DNA of 36,210 nt from Alkalihalobacterium chitinilyticum (GTDB lineage Bacteria; Bacillota; Bacilli; Bacillales; Bacillaceae_F): assembly GCF_029028005.1 (NCBI RefSeq), contig NZ_JAOTPO010000029.1:1-36210 (forward strand), written 5' to 3'. Below the pieces are notes generated by a model that was not told where the DNA came from, did not search any database, and saw only the letters and a program-made list of their open reading frames with translations. Below, one piece after another: positions 17,054 through 26,695 of the stretch (its first letter is position 1; each line of letters starts with the position of its first letter). A program made the translations under genes and the position numbers.

Positions 17054-18235
17054 TTGAGAGAAGCGGTTATAGTAGCTGGTGCTAGAACACCAGTCGGAAA
17101 AGCAAAAAGAGGAACACTTGCCAATGTTAGACCGGATGATTTAGGTGCGTTAACAATAAAGGAAACATTAAAGCGTGCAGGCGATTTTGACCCGAGTAAA
17201 ATCGATGACGTAATTATGGGTTGTTCAATGCCTGAAGCAGAACAAGGAATGAATATGGCACGTAATATCGCAGCTTTAGCTGGATTACCAAATACGGTAC
17301 CTGCCATTACCATTAACCGATATTGTTCTTCAGGTTTACAAAGTATTGCTTATGCATCTGAGCGCATTATGCTTGGACACTCTAAATCAATTATCGCAGG
17401 TGGAGCAGAATCAATGAGTCTAATCCCAATGGGTGGACACGTGATTGCCCCTAACCCTAAATTAGTTGAAGAAATGCCTGAGTACTATATGGGTATGGGT
17501 TATACGGCGGAAGAAGTTGCAAAACGCTTTGAAGTTAGCCGTGCTGACCAAGATGCGTTTGCGGTAGAAAGTCACCGCCGTGCAGCGAATGCTATTAAAG
17601 AAGGTAAATTTGAAGATGAAATCGTTCCAGTGGATGTAACACTTCGTTCAGTGGGTGCGGATAATAAATTAAAAGAAAAGCAAGTAAAATTCAGTGTCGA
17701 TGAAGGTGTCCGTGTAGAGACAACTGTAGATACATTAGGAAAGTTACGCCCTGCCTTCCATCCAAAAGGATCAGTTACTGCAGGTAACTCTTCTCAAATG
17801 AGTGATGGAGCAGCAAGTGTCCTTGTTATGGACCGTGAAGAAGCTGAAGCTAATGGTCTTGCTCCAATTCTTAAATTCCGTTCATTTGCAGTAGCAGGTG
17901 TAGCACCGGAAATTATGGGAATTGGTCCAGTTGAAGCTATTCCTAAGGCTCTAGAAATTGCTGGATTAAGCCTTTCTGATATCGGATTATTTGAATTAAA
18001 TGAAGCTTTCGCTTCTCAATCATTACAAGTAGTTCGTCACTTAGGTTTAGATCTAGACAAAGTAAACGTAAACGGTGGAGCAATTGCTCTAGGTCACCCG
18101 CTTGGATGTTCTGGTGCAAAACTTACACTAACTCTTATGAATGAAATGAAACGTCGTGGGGAACAGTTCGGTGTCGTTACAATGTGTATCGGTGGCGGAA
18201 TGGGAGCTGCAGGTGTCTTTGAATTAATAGGTTAA
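17054..18235 (+). CDS. fadA: Acetyl-CoA C-acetyltransferase (thiolase) FadA
   Basis: A 393-residue thiolase that cleaves 3-ketoacyl-CoA to acetyl-CoA plus a shortened acyl-CoA, the last step of beta-oxidation. Catalytic residues visible: nucleophile Cys91 in NRYCSSGLQ, His in GGAIALGHPLGCSGAK, and the second Cys in CIGGGMGAAG near the C-terminus. The TTG start at 17054, after GGAGGG, gives the family N-terminus REAVIVAGARTPVG; the ATG at 17039 would overlap the ribosome site. It follows fadN by 20 bp, so it is cotranscribed. Confidence 0.96.
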   Translation: MREAVIVAGARTPVGKAKRGTLANVRPDDLGALTIKETLKRAGDFDPSKIDDVIMGCSMPEAEQGMNMARNIAALAGLPNTVPAITINRYCSSGLQSIAYASERIMLGHSKSIIAGGAESMSLIPMGGHVIAPNPKLVEEMPEYYMGMGYTAEEVAKRFEVSRADQDAFAVESHRRAANAIKEGKFEDEIVPVDVTLRSVGADNKLKEKQVKFSVDEGVRVETTVDTLGKLRPAFHPKGSVTAGNSSQMSDGAASVLVMDREEAEANGLAPILKFRSFAVAGVAPEIMGIGPVEAIPKALEIAGLSLSDIGLFELNEAFASQSLQVVRHLGLDLDKVNVNGGAIALGHPLGCSGAKLTLTLMNEMKRRGEQFGVVTMCIGGGMGAAGVFELIG

Positions 18236-18245
18236 TAGAAAGGGC

Positions 18246-18267
18246 GGAAGCAGCTTGGTCTGCTTCC
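18246..18267 (+). other. Stem-loop between fadA and fadE
   Basis: GGAAGCAG pairs with CTGCTTCC around a 6-nt loop. No U-run follows (CCTCTAAAAAAAT), so it may be an RNA stability or processing element rather than a terminator. Confidence 0.5.
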
Positions 18268-18313
18268 CCTCTAAAAAAATCATTATGTTTCAAATAACAT
18301 ATTGGGGGAATGA

Positions 18314-20101
18314 ATGATGAGTAACGTAAAAAATGAAGTTTTAAAAGGCGGAAGCTTTTTACTAGATGAAGTTTCTGCAGAGCAAGTATTTACTCCAGAG
18401 GATTTTTCTGAAGAGCATATTATGATTGGTAAGACGACTGAAGAGTTTGTTTACGGTGAAGTTCGTCCTCACCTTGAGGAAATCGAAAACCATGACTTTG
18501 AAATTTCTCGTCGTCTATTAACGCAAGCTGGTGAGCTTGGTCTTTTAGGTGCAGATGTACCAGAAGAGTACGGCGGACTTGGACTTGATAAAATCAGTTC
18601 TTCTGTAATCACTGAAAAATTTGCAGGTGCAGGTGCATTCTCATTAAGTTACGGTGCACACGTTGGTATCGGATCTTTACCAATCGTATTTTTCGGTAAC
18701 CATGAGCAAAAGTCAAAATACCTTCCAGCTCTAGCTTCAGGTGAGAAAATTGCTGCATATGCACTAACTGAGCCTGGTTCTGGTTCTGATGCTTTAGGTG
18801 CAAAAACAACTGCTGTATTAAACGAAGCAGGAACTCACTATGTATTAAACGGTCAAAAACAATGGATTACAAACTCTGCATTTGCAGACGTATTTGTAGT
18901 ATATGCAAAAATCGATGGCGAACACTTCACTGCATTTATCGTTGAAAAAGCATTCGATGGCGTTTCAACTGGTCCAGAAGAGAAGAAAATGGGTATTAAA
19001 GGTTCTTCAACTCGTACATTAATCTTAGAAGATGTTCATGTACCAGTAGAAAACTTACTTGGTGAAGTTGGTAAAGGTCACGTTATCGCATTTAACATCT
19101 TAAACGTTGGTCGTTACAAGCTTGGAGTAGGTACAATCGGCGGATGTAAGAAAACGCTTGAGCTTGCTGCTAAATATGCTAATGAGCGTAAACAGTTCAA
19201 ACAACCAATTGCTAAATTTACTTTAATTCAAGAAAAATTAGCAAACATGGCTGTAGGTACGTATGCTGCTGAAAGTTCAATCTACCGTACAGGCGGACTT
19301 TTCGAAGATCGTTTAGGTGGTTTATCTGAAGAAGAGCAAAAAGATGGCCGTAAAGTAGCAGACGCTATTGCTGAATACGCTATCGAGTGTTCTTTAAATA
19401 AAATTGTAGGTTCTGAACAATTAGACTACAATGCTGATGAAGCTGTTCAAATCCATGGTGGATATGGATTTATGGCTGAGTACGAAGTAGAGCGCATCTA
19501 CCGTGACTCTCGTATTAACCGTATCTTCGAAGGAACAAACGAAATCAACCGTTTATTAGTTCCAGCTACAATTCTTCGTAAAGCAATGAAAGGCGAGCTT
19601 CCTTTACTTGAGCAAGCAATGTCTCTTCAAGAAGAATTAATGATGATGATGCCTGAGGAAGTTGGAACTGAGCCATTAGAGCAAGAAAAGTATTTACTAA
19701 AAATGGCGAAGAAAATCTTCTTAATGGTTGCTGGTACTGGAGCTCAAAAATATCAACAGAAGCTTCAAAACGAGCAAGAAATCCTTTCAAACGTTGCTGA
19801 CATCGTTAGTGAAGTATTCAATATGGAATCAGTTATCCTTCGTACAGAAAAAGCGATCAACCGTAATGGTTTAGATAAAAATGAGCAAAAAGTACTTTTA
19901 ACTGAAGTATATTGCCAAGAAGCATTCAACCGTATCGAAGCGCATGCTAAAGAATCATTAGTAGCTATGCAAGAAGGCGACACTCTTCGTACAATGATTT
20001 CTATCTTACGCAAATTAACTCGTCACACTCCAATCAATGTTATTGCGAAGAAGCGTCAAATTGCTGAAGCTGTATTAACTGAAGAGCGCTACGTTATCTA
20101 A
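18314..20101 (+). CDS. fadE: Acyl-CoA dehydrogenase FadE
   Basis: A 595-residue FAD-dependent acyl-CoA dehydrogenase that starts each beta-oxidation cycle. Signatures: [12 protein letters not shown] and NGQKQWITN (FAD/substrate region), [12 protein letters not shown], and the C-terminal [20 protein letters not shown] followed by [11 protein letters not shown]. About 200 residues beyond the core acyl-CoA dehydrogenase domain form the extended C-terminus typical of the long FadE/YusJ type. Two adjacent ATG codons (18314 and 18317) follow TGGGGGA. Third gene of the FadR-controlled operon. Codon use is strongly biased, as in highly expressed genes. Confidence 0.95.
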   Translation: MMSNVKNEVLKGGSFLLDEVSAEQVFTPEDFSEEHIMIGKTTEEFVYGEVRPHLEEIENHDFEISRRLLTQAGELGLLGADVPEEYGGLGLDKISSSVITEKFAGAGAFSLSYGAHVGIGSLPIVFFGNHEQKSKYLPALASGEKIAAYALTEPGSGSDALGAKTTAVLNEAGTHYVLNGQKQWITNSAFADVFVVYAKIDGEHFTAFIVEKAFDGVSTGPEEKKMGIKGSSTRTLILEDVHVPVENLLGEVGKGHVIAFNILNVGRYKLGVGTIGGCKKTLELAAKYANERKQFKQPIAKFTLIQEKLANMAVGTYAAESSIYRTGGLFEDRLGGLSEEEQKDGRKVADAIAEYAIECSLNKIVGSEQLDYNADEAVQIHGGYGFMAEYEVERIYRDSRINRIFEGTNEINRLLVPATILRKAMKGELPLLEQAMSLQEELMMMMPEEVGTEPLEQEKYLLKMAKKIFLMVAGTGAQKYQQKLQNEQEILSNVADIVSEVFNMESVILRTEKAINRNGLDKNEQKVLLTEVYCQEAFNRIEAHAKESLVAMQEGDTLRTMISILRKLTRHTPINVIAKKRQIAEAVLTEERYVI

Positions 20102-20193
20102 TTTTAACTTGTTATTCAATTTTGGAGCTTTAGTTCCAAAAATATAATAAAACCTCCTTTCTACAAGGAAGCATTCTCCTCTCTACTAAGATC

Positions 20194-20220
20194 AAAGAAG
20201 TCCCAAAATGGGGCTTCTTT
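20194..20220 (+). terminator. Terminator of the fad operon
   Basis: AAAGAAGTCCC-AAAAT-GGGGCTTCTTT; the T-run is short. Confidence 0.75.
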
Positions 20221-20276
20221 GACGTGTCACCCAAAAATCCGGTGTTTTTACGGTGAATGTCGGTACCATGAATGTC

Positions 20277-20324
20277 GGTACCAGGTACCTTTAATACAAT
20301 ACAGGACTAAAGGTGCCTGGCACC
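20277..20324. repeat. REP-like hairpin repeat
   Basis: GGTACCAGGTACCTTTA pairs with TAAAGGTGCCTGGCACC; the two differences are G-U compatible. GGTACC also occurs just upstream at 20262. Resembles the GGTGCC-rich dispersed hairpins of many Bacilli (from memory). The 20102-20437 gap otherwise has no gene. Confidence 0.65.
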
Positions 20325-20437
20325 GTTGCTTTTAGTTGTTAATTGATGAAATTTAAGGAATAATAAATACAGGAATAAGTTTCTTTTTACAGCATGCAAT
20401 GTTTGCAACTGGATAATTTGGAAGGGAGAGAAGCAAG

Positions 20438-20797
20438 ATGAGTTTACAGTTTTATTGGTATCCTAACTGCGGAACGTGTAAAAAAGCAAAGAAGTGGTTT
20501 GATGACCATGAAGTGGCGTATGAAGCAATACATATCGTTGAACATCCACCGAGTCGAGAGGAATTAGAGTCTCTTTATAAAAAAAGTGGTTTAGAAATCA
20601 AAAAATTCTTCAATACGAGTGGTAAAAAATATCGTGAACTCGGTCTGAAAGATAAGGTTAAGGAAGCAACGGATGCAGAGTTGTTAGATATTCTTGCTAC
20701 CGATGGGATGTTAATTAAACGACCGATCGTAACGGATGGAGAAAAAGTGACGGTAGGATTTAAAGAAGAAGATTTTGAAGCCAACTGGAAAATGTAA
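20438..20797 (+). CDS. yusI: ArsC/Spx-family protein YusI
   Basis: A 119-residue thioredoxin-fold protein of the ArsC/Spx superfamily, like B. subtilis YusI. The N-terminal CGTCKKAKKWF (Cys11 and Cys14) is the CxxC redox site, and the RP in LIKRPIVTDG is the conserved cis-Pro region. YusI is usually annotated as an arsenate reductase-like protein, but the arsenic role is not established and neighbours give no arsenic context. GGAAGGGAG precedes the ATG. Position between fadE and gcvH is conserved with B. subtilis. Confidence 0.92.
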   Translation: MSLQFYWYPNCGTCKKAKKWFDDHEVAYEAIHIVEHPPSREELESLYKKSGLEIKKFFNTSGKKYRELGLKDKVKEATDAELLDILATDGMLIKRPIVTDGEKVTVGFKEEDFEANWKM

Positions 20798-20809
20798 CTA
20801 GGGTTGTCT

Positions 20810-20839
20810 ATCGTTACTAATTTATTATATAGTAACGAT
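20810..20839 (+). other. Stem-loop between yusI and gcvH
   Basis: ATCGTTACTA and TAGTAACGAT form a perfect 10-bp stem with a 10-nt loop, 28 bp before the gcvH start. No T-run follows, so it is not a simple terminator. Confidence 0.55.
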
Positions 20840-20867
20840 GAACACTGAAATTATTGGAGGGAATTAC

Positions 20868-21251
20868 GTGAATTTACCAAAAGAACTAAAATATTCAGAA
20901 GAGCATGAGTGGGTAAAAGTTGAAGGAAATAAAGCTTACATAGGAATTACAGATTTCGCACAGTCTGAGTTAGGCGATATCGTATTCGTTGAACTTCCAG
21001 AAGTAGGCGATGACATTACAGCGGACGAGGCATTCGGCAGCGTTGAGTCAGTTAAAACAGTATCTGAGCTTTATGCACCAGTAAGCGGTAAAGTTGTTGA
21101 AATTAATGAAGACTTAGACGATGCTCCTGAGCTTGTGAACGAATCTCCATACGAAAAAGCTTGGATGGTTGTTGTAGAGCTATCAGACGAGTCTGAGTTA
21201 GATAAGTTAATGACAGCTGAAAAATATCAAGCAATGATTAGTGAAGACTAA
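20868..21251 (+). CDS. gcvH: Glycine cleavage system H protein
   Basis: A 127-residue lipoyl carrier protein. Lys63 in [16 protein letters not shown] is the lipoylation site. It shuttles the aminomethyl group in glycine cleavage and, in Bacillus, is also the donor for LipL-dependent lipoyl transfer to 2-oxoacid dehydrogenases. The GTG start at 20868 follows GGAGGG and gives the exact family length; the ATG at 20838 lies in the stem-loop and has no site. The other gcv genes are not nearby, as in B. subtilis. Confidence 0.97.
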   Translation: MNLPKELKYSEEHEWVKVEGNKAYIGITDFAQSELGDIVFVELPEVGDDITADEAFGSVESVKTVSELYAPVSGKVVEINEDLDDAPELVNESPYEKAWMVVVELSDESELDKLMTAEKYQAMISED

Positions 21252-21291
21252 GATTAGTTAAAATCTAAGCTTCATATTAAATAAGCCATTT

Positions 21292-21380
21292 AAAGAGGCT
21301 GATATCGAGTGGATAAGTTCTTTTTGGGGATGTTCATTTTCTCGCGTAAGAACGGTTAATCCTTGATGTCAGTCTCTTTT
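21292..21380 (+). terminator. Long-loop terminator after gcvH
   Basis: AAAGAGGCTGATATCGAG at 21292-21309 pairs, with a few wobbles, with CTTGATGTCAGTCTCTTT at 21362-21379, closing a 52-nt loop. The tail is TTAC rather than a long T-run. Confidence 0.5.
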
Positions 21381-21508
21381 ACATTATATAAAAAGCCACA
21401 ATATATACATTCCGCTTAGGTGACGACTCAAGCGGTGGCTGGTTTGAAAAACTGCTTTTTGGGGAAATGTAAAAACAACCGCCCGAGTTAAGAAGGAGGT
21501 TTTGTTTG

Positions 21509-21754
21509 ATGATTGAAAAGCAAATGAAAAAAGTGGATGTAACCAGCAAGGTTGATGGAAAATTAGAAAACGGCGCAATGAATTTATACATGGATGAAGC
21601 TCGTATCGGAAAAATTATTATGACGAACCAAGGCAACCAATATGAGATGGCTGAAGGCTTTGAATTCGACAGTAATAAAGTTTACCGTTATGAAAATTCT
21701 CATCCAGAAAAACAAGAGAAGTACGTTGATGATTGTGACTTAGGGTGGTGCTAG
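21509..21754 (+). CDS. yusG: DUF2553 protein YusG
   Basis: An 81-residue soluble protein like B. subtilis YusG, unknown function. It is acidic towards the C-terminus, which ends DDCDLGWC with two cysteines. The ATG at 21509 follows AAGGAGGT; a TTG just before is less likely. It stands next to gcvH as in B. subtilis. Confidence 0.88.
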   Translation: MIEKQMKKVDVTSKVDGKLENGAMNLYMDEARIGKIIMTNQGNQYEMAEGFEFDSNKVYRYENSHPEKQEKYVDDCDLGWC

Positions 21755-21787
21755 AAAAGAGCGGGGGTATAATCCCTCGCTTTTTTA
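21755..21787 (+). terminator. Terminator after yusG
   Basis: AAAAGAGCGGGGG pairs with CCCTCGCTTTTTT around TATAAT. Confidence 0.88.
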
Positions 21788-21882
21788 CTTTCTAAACTTA
21801 ATGTATTTTTTATTGCCATATCGTTCCGTTCATCATAAAATAAATTAAACTAATAAGGTTAATCGGAATTAGGAGGAAAAAG

Positions 21883-22296
21883 ATGAAAGAAATTCCAAAG
21901 TCTTATGTTAGAGCCAATCAGTGTGTCATGGTTGTTTTAACCGTATTTTCAATCTTACTTCAAAATGTATCACTACTAGCACTTACCTTACTAATCGTAT
22001 TATTACCGCTACTATTTGGACCTAAGGCAAACATTACATTTAAAGTGGCGAAAATGCTCATAAAAAATGTTTCTAATGACGAAACAGAAGCAGCCGAACT
22101 GCAACGTTTCAATCAGACGATCGCAGCAAGTTTATTAGGCATTGCTTTGATTGTATTGTTAACAACCGGCCATTGGTTTGGATGGGTTCTCGTTGGAATG
22201 GTTACTGTAGCTGCTTCAGTCGCTTTGCTCGGTTTTTGCGTCGGCTGCTTTATGTATTTCCAATTTAAGAAAATGAAGTATGAGATGAAAAAATGA
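21883..22296 (+). CDS. DUF4395 family membrane protein
   Basis: A 137-residue integral membrane protein with four hydrophobic stretches (about 14-30, 32-46, 81-97 and 100-124). The N-terminus IPKSYVRANQCVMVVLTVFS and the LLFGPKANITFKVAK segment match the DUF4395 pattern, whose function is unknown; related proteins often occur near thioredoxin-like genes. GGAGGAAAA precedes the ATG. It sits where B. subtilis carries yusD-yusE-yusF. Confidence 0.78.
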   Translation: MKEIPKSYVRANQCVMVVLTVFSILLQNVSLLALTLLIVLLPLLFGPKANITFKVAKMLIKNVSNDETEAAELQRFNQTIAASLLGIALIVLLTTGHWFGWVLVGMVTVAASVALLGFCVGCFMYFQFKKMKYEMKK

Positions 22297-22322
22297 GGAG
22301 GCTCCTGCTACCTCATTTTTTT
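22287..22322 (+). terminator. Terminator overlapping the DUF4395 stop codon
   Basis: AAATGAGGagg ... CCTCATTTTTTTT; the left arm includes the TGA stop at 22294-22296. Confidence 0.82.
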
Positions 22323-22487
22323 TGTTTAAAGAAGCTAGGGCAGGCTTGTTGTTGCATGGAAATAGAGGTAGTGGACACCAAAACCGTAATTTTACAATAA
22401 AATAATGATGCAAAACGCTAGGCAAACTCGAAATAATTGACTATTATATTTAGGGTAGCGAAATTTATTTCGGGGAAGGTTTGTAGC

Positions 22488-23729
22488 ATGTCAAAATTTA
22501 TTGGGGATTGGGGTAGTCAGCTCAAGAGCTATAATAAAAATGTTCGGCTATTTTTACTCGCATCCTTTTTAGTGAATGTCGGAATGGGCATTTTCATGAT
22601 CATTTACAACTACTATATACGAGAACTCGGATATGATGACCAAGTAAACGGAAAAGTGATCGCAATGACAGCGATGGCTTCAGCTATCTTCTTATTACCT
22701 GCTGGTTTAATGAGTGATAAAGTAGGTCGAAAAAAAGTCATATTAGTTGGGGCAATATTTGCTTCTGTTACGATGCTGTTACGGTCATATTTAGAAGCGG
22801 AATCACTGCTTCTTGTTAGTGCGTTTGCCACAGGAATTTTTATGTCATTTATTCAAGTGTCTTCTATACCGCTTTTAGCGGAAAACTCTACAGAAAAGCA
22901 AAGGGTTCATTTATTTAGCTTTAATTTTGCCCTGATCATGGTTGCAAATGTCGTAGGGAATGCATTAGGTGGAACGTTAAGTGATGTCTTACAGGCATTA
23001 TTTTCGTTAAGTGCGTTGTGGAGTGTACGAATTACATTGCTCGTGGGGTCCGTATTTTTCTTTACATCTCTTATTCCAATTATGAAGATTAACGAAGAAA
23101 GAAAACTTAAGACCGAAAAAACAGGAGCAAGTTCATTTAAAAATATCTTTAAAACGCAAAAGTCCGGGCTTAAAATGATCGCTCTTTTTGCCATTGCACA
23201 GTTAATTATTGGCTTTGGTTCCGGTCTAGTTATACCGTACTTGAACATATATTTTACAGACCGCTTTGAAATTAGCAAATCACTTGTCGGTATTATCTTA
23301 TCTTTAGGCCAAGCGATGACAGCCGTTGCGTTTATGATCGGTCCTGCTGTTGTAAAGCGTTTTGGTGAAGTTCGTGCGGTAGTTATTTTACAGTTAGCAT
23401 CCTTACCTTTCCTTTTACTTACAGCTTATACAGAAAATTTATGGCTAGCCGTTATTGGTTTCCTTTTCCGTCAAGCACTAATGAATGCCGGAAACCCTAT
23501 TCAGATGTCATTAATGATGAGAAGTGTAGATGACTCAATTAAGGGATTAGCTAACTCAGTAGGGCAAATGGTCTTCCAGCTCGGCTGGGCAGTGATGGGG
23601 CCGGTTTCGATGACGCTTGTCATGATGTACGGGGCGTATTACGGTTATGCTATCGTTTTTACGATTACAGGTTGTTTGTATTTGATTGGTTCGATCTACT
23701 TTTACTTAGTATTTAGAAAAGTTAAATAA
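22488..23729 (+). CDS. MFS transporter
   Basis: A 413-residue major facilitator permease with about 12 hydrophobic helices. The loop 2-3 motif GLMSDKVGRKKV and a central cytoplasmic loop (INEERKLKTEKTGASS, about residues 201-222) separate the two six-helix halves. An upstream ATG at 22437 would add 17 residues without a ribosome site; ATG 22488 follows GGGGAAGG. The substrate is unknown; sequence style resembles the multidrug/efflux-like DHA families. It is followed directly by the met promoter. Confidence 0.87.
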   Translation: MSKFIGDWGSQLKSYNKNVRLFLLASFLVNVGMGIFMIIYNYYIRELGYDDQVNGKVIAMTAMASAIFLLPAGLMSDKVGRKKVILVGAIFASVTMLLRSYLEAESLLLVSAFATGIFMSFIQVSSIPLLAENSTEKQRVHLFSFNFALIMVANVVGNALGGTLSDVLQALFSLSALWSVRITLLVGSVFFFTSLIPIMKINEERKLKTEKTGASSFKNIFKTQKSGLKMIALFAIAQLIIGFGSGLVIPYLNIYFTDRFEISKSLVGIILSLGQAMTAVAFMIGPAVVKRFGEVRAVVILQLASLPFLLLTAYTENLWLAVIGFLFRQALMNAGNPIQMSLMMRSVDDSIKGLANSVGQMVFQLGWAVMGPVSMTLVMMYGAYYGYAIVFTITGCLYLIGSIYFYLVFRKVK

Positions 23730-23747
23730 TCATTTATTTAAAATCTG

Positions 23748-23777
23748 TTGACAACAATTTTCGACACATGTTATTAT
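23748..23777 (+). promoter_or_regulatory. Sigma-A promoter of metNPQ
   Basis: A consensus TTGACA at 23748-23753 and TATTAT at 23772-23777, 18-bp spacer. Confidence 0.78.
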
Positions 23778-23812
23778 TCTTTCATTGAGTAAAGTAATTT
23801 AATAGCTTCAAG

Positions 23813-23930
23813 CTCTTATCCAGAGTGGTGGAGGGACTGGCCCGAAGAAACCCGGCAACCTTTGAAAACATGTAAATGTGTTAAGAAAGGTGCTAAATCC
23901 TGCAAGGTGAAATACCTTGAAAGATGAGAG
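23813..23930 (+). promoter_or_regulatory. SAM-I (S-box) riboswitch
   Basis: The conserved S-box sequence GGTGGAGGGACTGGCCCGA followed by GAAACCCGGCAACC and AAGGTGCTAAATCCTGC is clear. P1 forms from CTCTTATC (23813-23820) and GATGAGAG (23923-23930). SAM binding stabilises P1, and the terminator at 23953 then forms and stops transcription of metNPQ. Without SAM, GATGAGAGAAAGG pairs with CCTTTCTGTTCATC (23956-23969) to make the antiterminator. Confidence 0.97.
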
Positions 23931-23952
23931 AAAGGACACTAACATTGTGACT

Positions 23953-23992
23953 AAACCTTTCTGTTCATCTGTTGACGGGAAGGTTTTTTTTA
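23953..23992 (+). terminator. Riboswitch-controlled terminator
   Basis: AAACCTTTCTGT (23953-23964) pairs with ACGGGAAGGTTT (23975-23986) before a T-run. Confidence 0.92.
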
Positions 23993-24121
23993 TTACCGAT
24001 ACTTATCCCCTATTTCTAGATAGGAGTTTGCAAGCTTTATTACTAGTAAACCAATAGGAAAAATATAGATAGATATAGAAAAAATAGATGGCGAGAGAGA
24101 AAAACGATTAAAGGAGGCACC

Positions 24122-25144
24122 ATGATAAATTTAAGCGGCATTCGCAAACTTTTTAAAACAAAAGATGGAATTGTTACAGCGGTCGACCGTGTTGACTTAG
24201 AAATTAAAGACGGAGAAATATTCGGGATCATCGGTTACAGTGGTGCTGGAAAAAGTACTTTAATTCGTATGCTGAACAGCCTTGAGCGTCCGTCTGAAGG
24301 AACAGTTACTATTGCCGGTAAAGAGATGTCCTCGTTAAAAGGAAAATCTCTACGTAAAGCAAGGCAAGAAATTAGTATGATTTTTCAGCACTTTAACTTA
24401 TTGTGGTCGAGAACGGTAAGTGAGAATATAGGCTTCCCATTAGAAATTGCAGGCGTACCGAAAGAGCAGCGTCAAAAACGAGTGGAAGAACTGATTAAAC
24501 TCGTCGGCCTAGAAGGAAGAGGCGGCTCGTACCCTTCTCAGCTCAGTGGCGGGCAGAAGCAACGGGTTGGGATTGCTAGAGCGCTCGCGAACAATCCAAA
24601 AGTTCTCCTTTGTGATGAAGCGACTTCAGCATTGGACCCGAAAACAACGGACTCCATCCTGGAATTACTCGTAGATATTAATAAAAAACTCGGCTTAACG
24701 ATCGTTTTGATTACACACGAGATGCATGTCATTCGAAAGATTTGTCACCGTGTCGCTGTTATGGAAGCCGGGAAAGTGGTTGAGATGGGGCCTGTCCTTG
24801 ATGTATTTAAAAAACCGCAAGCTGGAATTACGAAACAATTTGTAAAACAGGTGACAGATCCAGAGGAAACGAAGGACACGATCTCTCATATTATTGAAGA
24901 AGAATCAGGGAAAGTCGTTCAATTAAGTTTTATAGGGGAAGAGACGGAAAAGCCCCTCATTACGAAAATCATTCGGAAGTTTGATATAGAAGTAAATATT
25001 CTACAAGGTAAAATTTCGCAAACGCAAGAAGGTGCTTACGGAACACTCTTTATTCAAATTGATGGGGATGTCGTAGAAATTGATCGTGCGATTGCTTTCA
25101 TTCGTGAAGAAGGAGTACAAGTGGAGGTGATCGATCATGTTTAA
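24122..25144 (+). CDS. metN: Methionine ABC transporter ATP-binding protein MetN
   Basis: A 340-residue ATPase powering methionine uptake. Walker A GYSGAGKST (about 38-46), Q-loop, signature LSGGQKQR, Walker B VLLCDEATSALDP and the switch His in THEMH are intact. A C-terminal ACT-like NIL domain (about 262-340) is the usual allosteric methionine sensor, which lets internal methionine inhibit transport. AAAGGAGG precedes the ATG. It overlaps metP by 8 bp and lies downstream of the SAM-I riboswitch. Confidence 0.97.
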   Translation: MINLSGIRKLFKTKDGIVTAVDRVDLEIKDGEIFGIIGYSGAGKSTLIRMLNSLERPSEGTVTIAGKEMSSLKGKSLRKARQEISMIFQHFNLLWSRTVSENIGFPLEIAGVPKEQRQKRVEELIKLVGLEGRGGSYPSQLSGGQKQRVGIARALANNPKVLLCDEATSALDPKTTDSILELLVDINKKLGLTIVLITHEMHVIRKICHRVAVMEAGKVVEMGPVLDVFKKPQAGITKQFVKQVTDPEETKDTISHIIEEESGKVVQLSFIGEETEKPLITKIIRKFDIEVNILQGKISQTQEGAYGTLFIQIDGDVVEIDRAIAFIREEGVQVEVIDHV

Positions 25145-25805
25145 TGAATGGTTTGCAAAAATGAAATGGGACAAGTTGTGGGAAGCAACAGTCGAAACCA
25201 TTTATATGACATCCATCTCGGTTGCTGCCACATTCGTCATTGGGCTTGTTTTAGGACTTATTTTATATTTAACGAGTAAAGGAAACCTGTGGGAAAACCG
25301 TCCTGCTAACCTAATCGTAAGTACTATCGTCAATGTATTCAGGTCTATTCCTTTTATTATACTAATTGTACTGCTCATACCATTTACGAGAATGCTAATG
25401 GGGACGATGTTAGGTGCGAATGCAGCGTTACCTGCTTTAATTATCGGTGCGGCTCCTTTTTATGCTCGTATGGTGGAAATCGCATTAAGAGAAATTGATA
25501 AAGGTGTAATCGAAGCTTCACAATCGATGGGAGCAACAAACTGGCAAATTATTTACAAAGTGTTAATTCCAGAGTCACTACCTGCATTAATTTCAGGGAT
25601 CACGGTAACAGCGATTGCTTTAGTAAGTTACACAGCAATGGCGGGGGTTATCGGTGCTGGAGGTCTTGGTCACTTTGCCTATTTAGAAGGCTTCCAAAGA
25701 AACAATACAACTGTAACGATGGTGGCAACAATCGCAATCTTATTGATCGTATTCATTATTCAATGGATTGGAGATTATTTCACATATAAAACTGACAAAC
25801 GTTAA
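25137..25805 (+). CDS. metP: Methionine ABC transporter permease MetP (MetI)
   Basis: A 222-residue inner-membrane permease with five predicted helices. The EAA-type coupling loop (about GVIEASQSMGATNWQIIYKV) contacts MetN. The start ATG overlaps the metN stop (metN ends 25144) and follows GTGGAGGTG. Length and motif are normal for the MetI family. Confidence 0.95.
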   Translation: MFNEWFAKMKWDKLWEATVETIYMTSISVAATFVIGLVLGLILYLTSKGNLWENRPANLIVSTIVNVFRSIPFIILIVLLIPFTRMLMGTMLGANAALPALIIGAAPFYARMVEIALREIDKGVIEASQSMGATNWQIIYKVLIPESLPALISGITVTAIALVSYTAMAGVIGAGGLGHFAYLEGFQRNNTTVTMVATIAILLIVFIIQWIGDYFTYKTDKR

Positions 25806-25821
25806 TAAGGGGGAAAAAGAA

Positions 25822-26676
25822 ATGAAAAAGTTCTTAAGTTTAATTGGTGCTGCAGCAATTTCATTATCATTAGTAGCGTGTGGTGGCGGTGCTGAAGAGC
25901 CACAAACAGAAGAAACACCAGGAGAAGAAGCAGCTCAAGAAGAGAATGTTAAATTAGTTGTAGGAGCATCAGCTGTTCCACATACGGAAGTACTTGAATT
26001 TGCAGCACCACTCTTAGCTGAAAGAGGAATTGATCTAGAAATTAAAACATTCACAGATTATATTTTACCAAACCAAGCTTTAAATGAAGGTGAGCTAGAT
26101 GCAAACTATTTCCAAACACCAGGTTATTTAGCAATGCAAATTGAAGAGTTTGGTTATGAGTTTGAAAGCATTGGGCCAATTCACGCTGAACCTATTGGTG
26201 TTTACTCAAAGGAATTCAGTAGTTTAGACGAGCTGCCTGATGGTGCTAAAATTATCATGAGTGATTCTTTCAGTGACCACGGTCGTATTTTACCTATCTT
26301 TGAGCGTGCAGGTGTTATTGAGTTAGACGTTGAAGAAGGACAATTAGCGCAACGTGAAAATATCGTGTCAAATCCAAAAAACTTGGACTTCTCAACACTT
26401 GTTGAAGCAAGATTACTTGCTCCATCATTTGAAAGTGGTGAAGGTGACGCTGTTGTCATTAACACAAACTATGCTCTTGAAGGTGGAGTAGATATCGAAA
26501 GTTACGGCATTGCTTTTGAAGGACAAGATGTTCTTCAACCAAACTTAATCATTGTTCGATCTGAAGATGTAGATCGTCCAGAAATTCACACTTTATTTGA
26601 AGTATTACGTTCTGAAGAAGTTGTAAACTTCATTCTTGAAACGTATGACGGTGCAGTTATTCCGTGGAGCGAGTAA
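25822..26676 (+). CDS. metQ: Methionine-binding lipoprotein MetQ
   Basis: A 284-residue surface lipoprotein that captures methionine for MetNP. The signal peptide ends at lipobox LVAC (Cys20); a Gly/Glu-rich linker (about 24-42) follows and then the NlpA/MetQ-type binding domain with FTDYILPNQALNEGELDANY, the known ligand-site stretch of this family. The ATG at 25822 follows AAGGGGG; an ORF extension to 25768 has no signal peptide sense. It is the last gene of the operon. Confidence 0.96.
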   Translation: MKKFLSLIGAAAISLSLVACGGGAEEPQTEETPGEEAAQEENVKLVVGASAVPHTEVLEFAAPLLAERGIDLEIKTFTDYILPNQALNEGELDANYFQTPGYLAMQIEEFGYEFESIGPIHAEPIGVYSKEFSSLDELPDGAKIIMSDSFSDHGRILPIFERAGVIELDVEEGQLAQRENIVSNPKNLDFSTLVEARLLAPSFESGEGDAVVINTNYALEGGVDIESYGIAFEGQDVLQPNLIIVRSEDVDRPEIHTLFEVLRSEEVVNFILETYDGAVIPWSE

Positions 26677-26695
26677 GTAAGACTTTATGATCACC

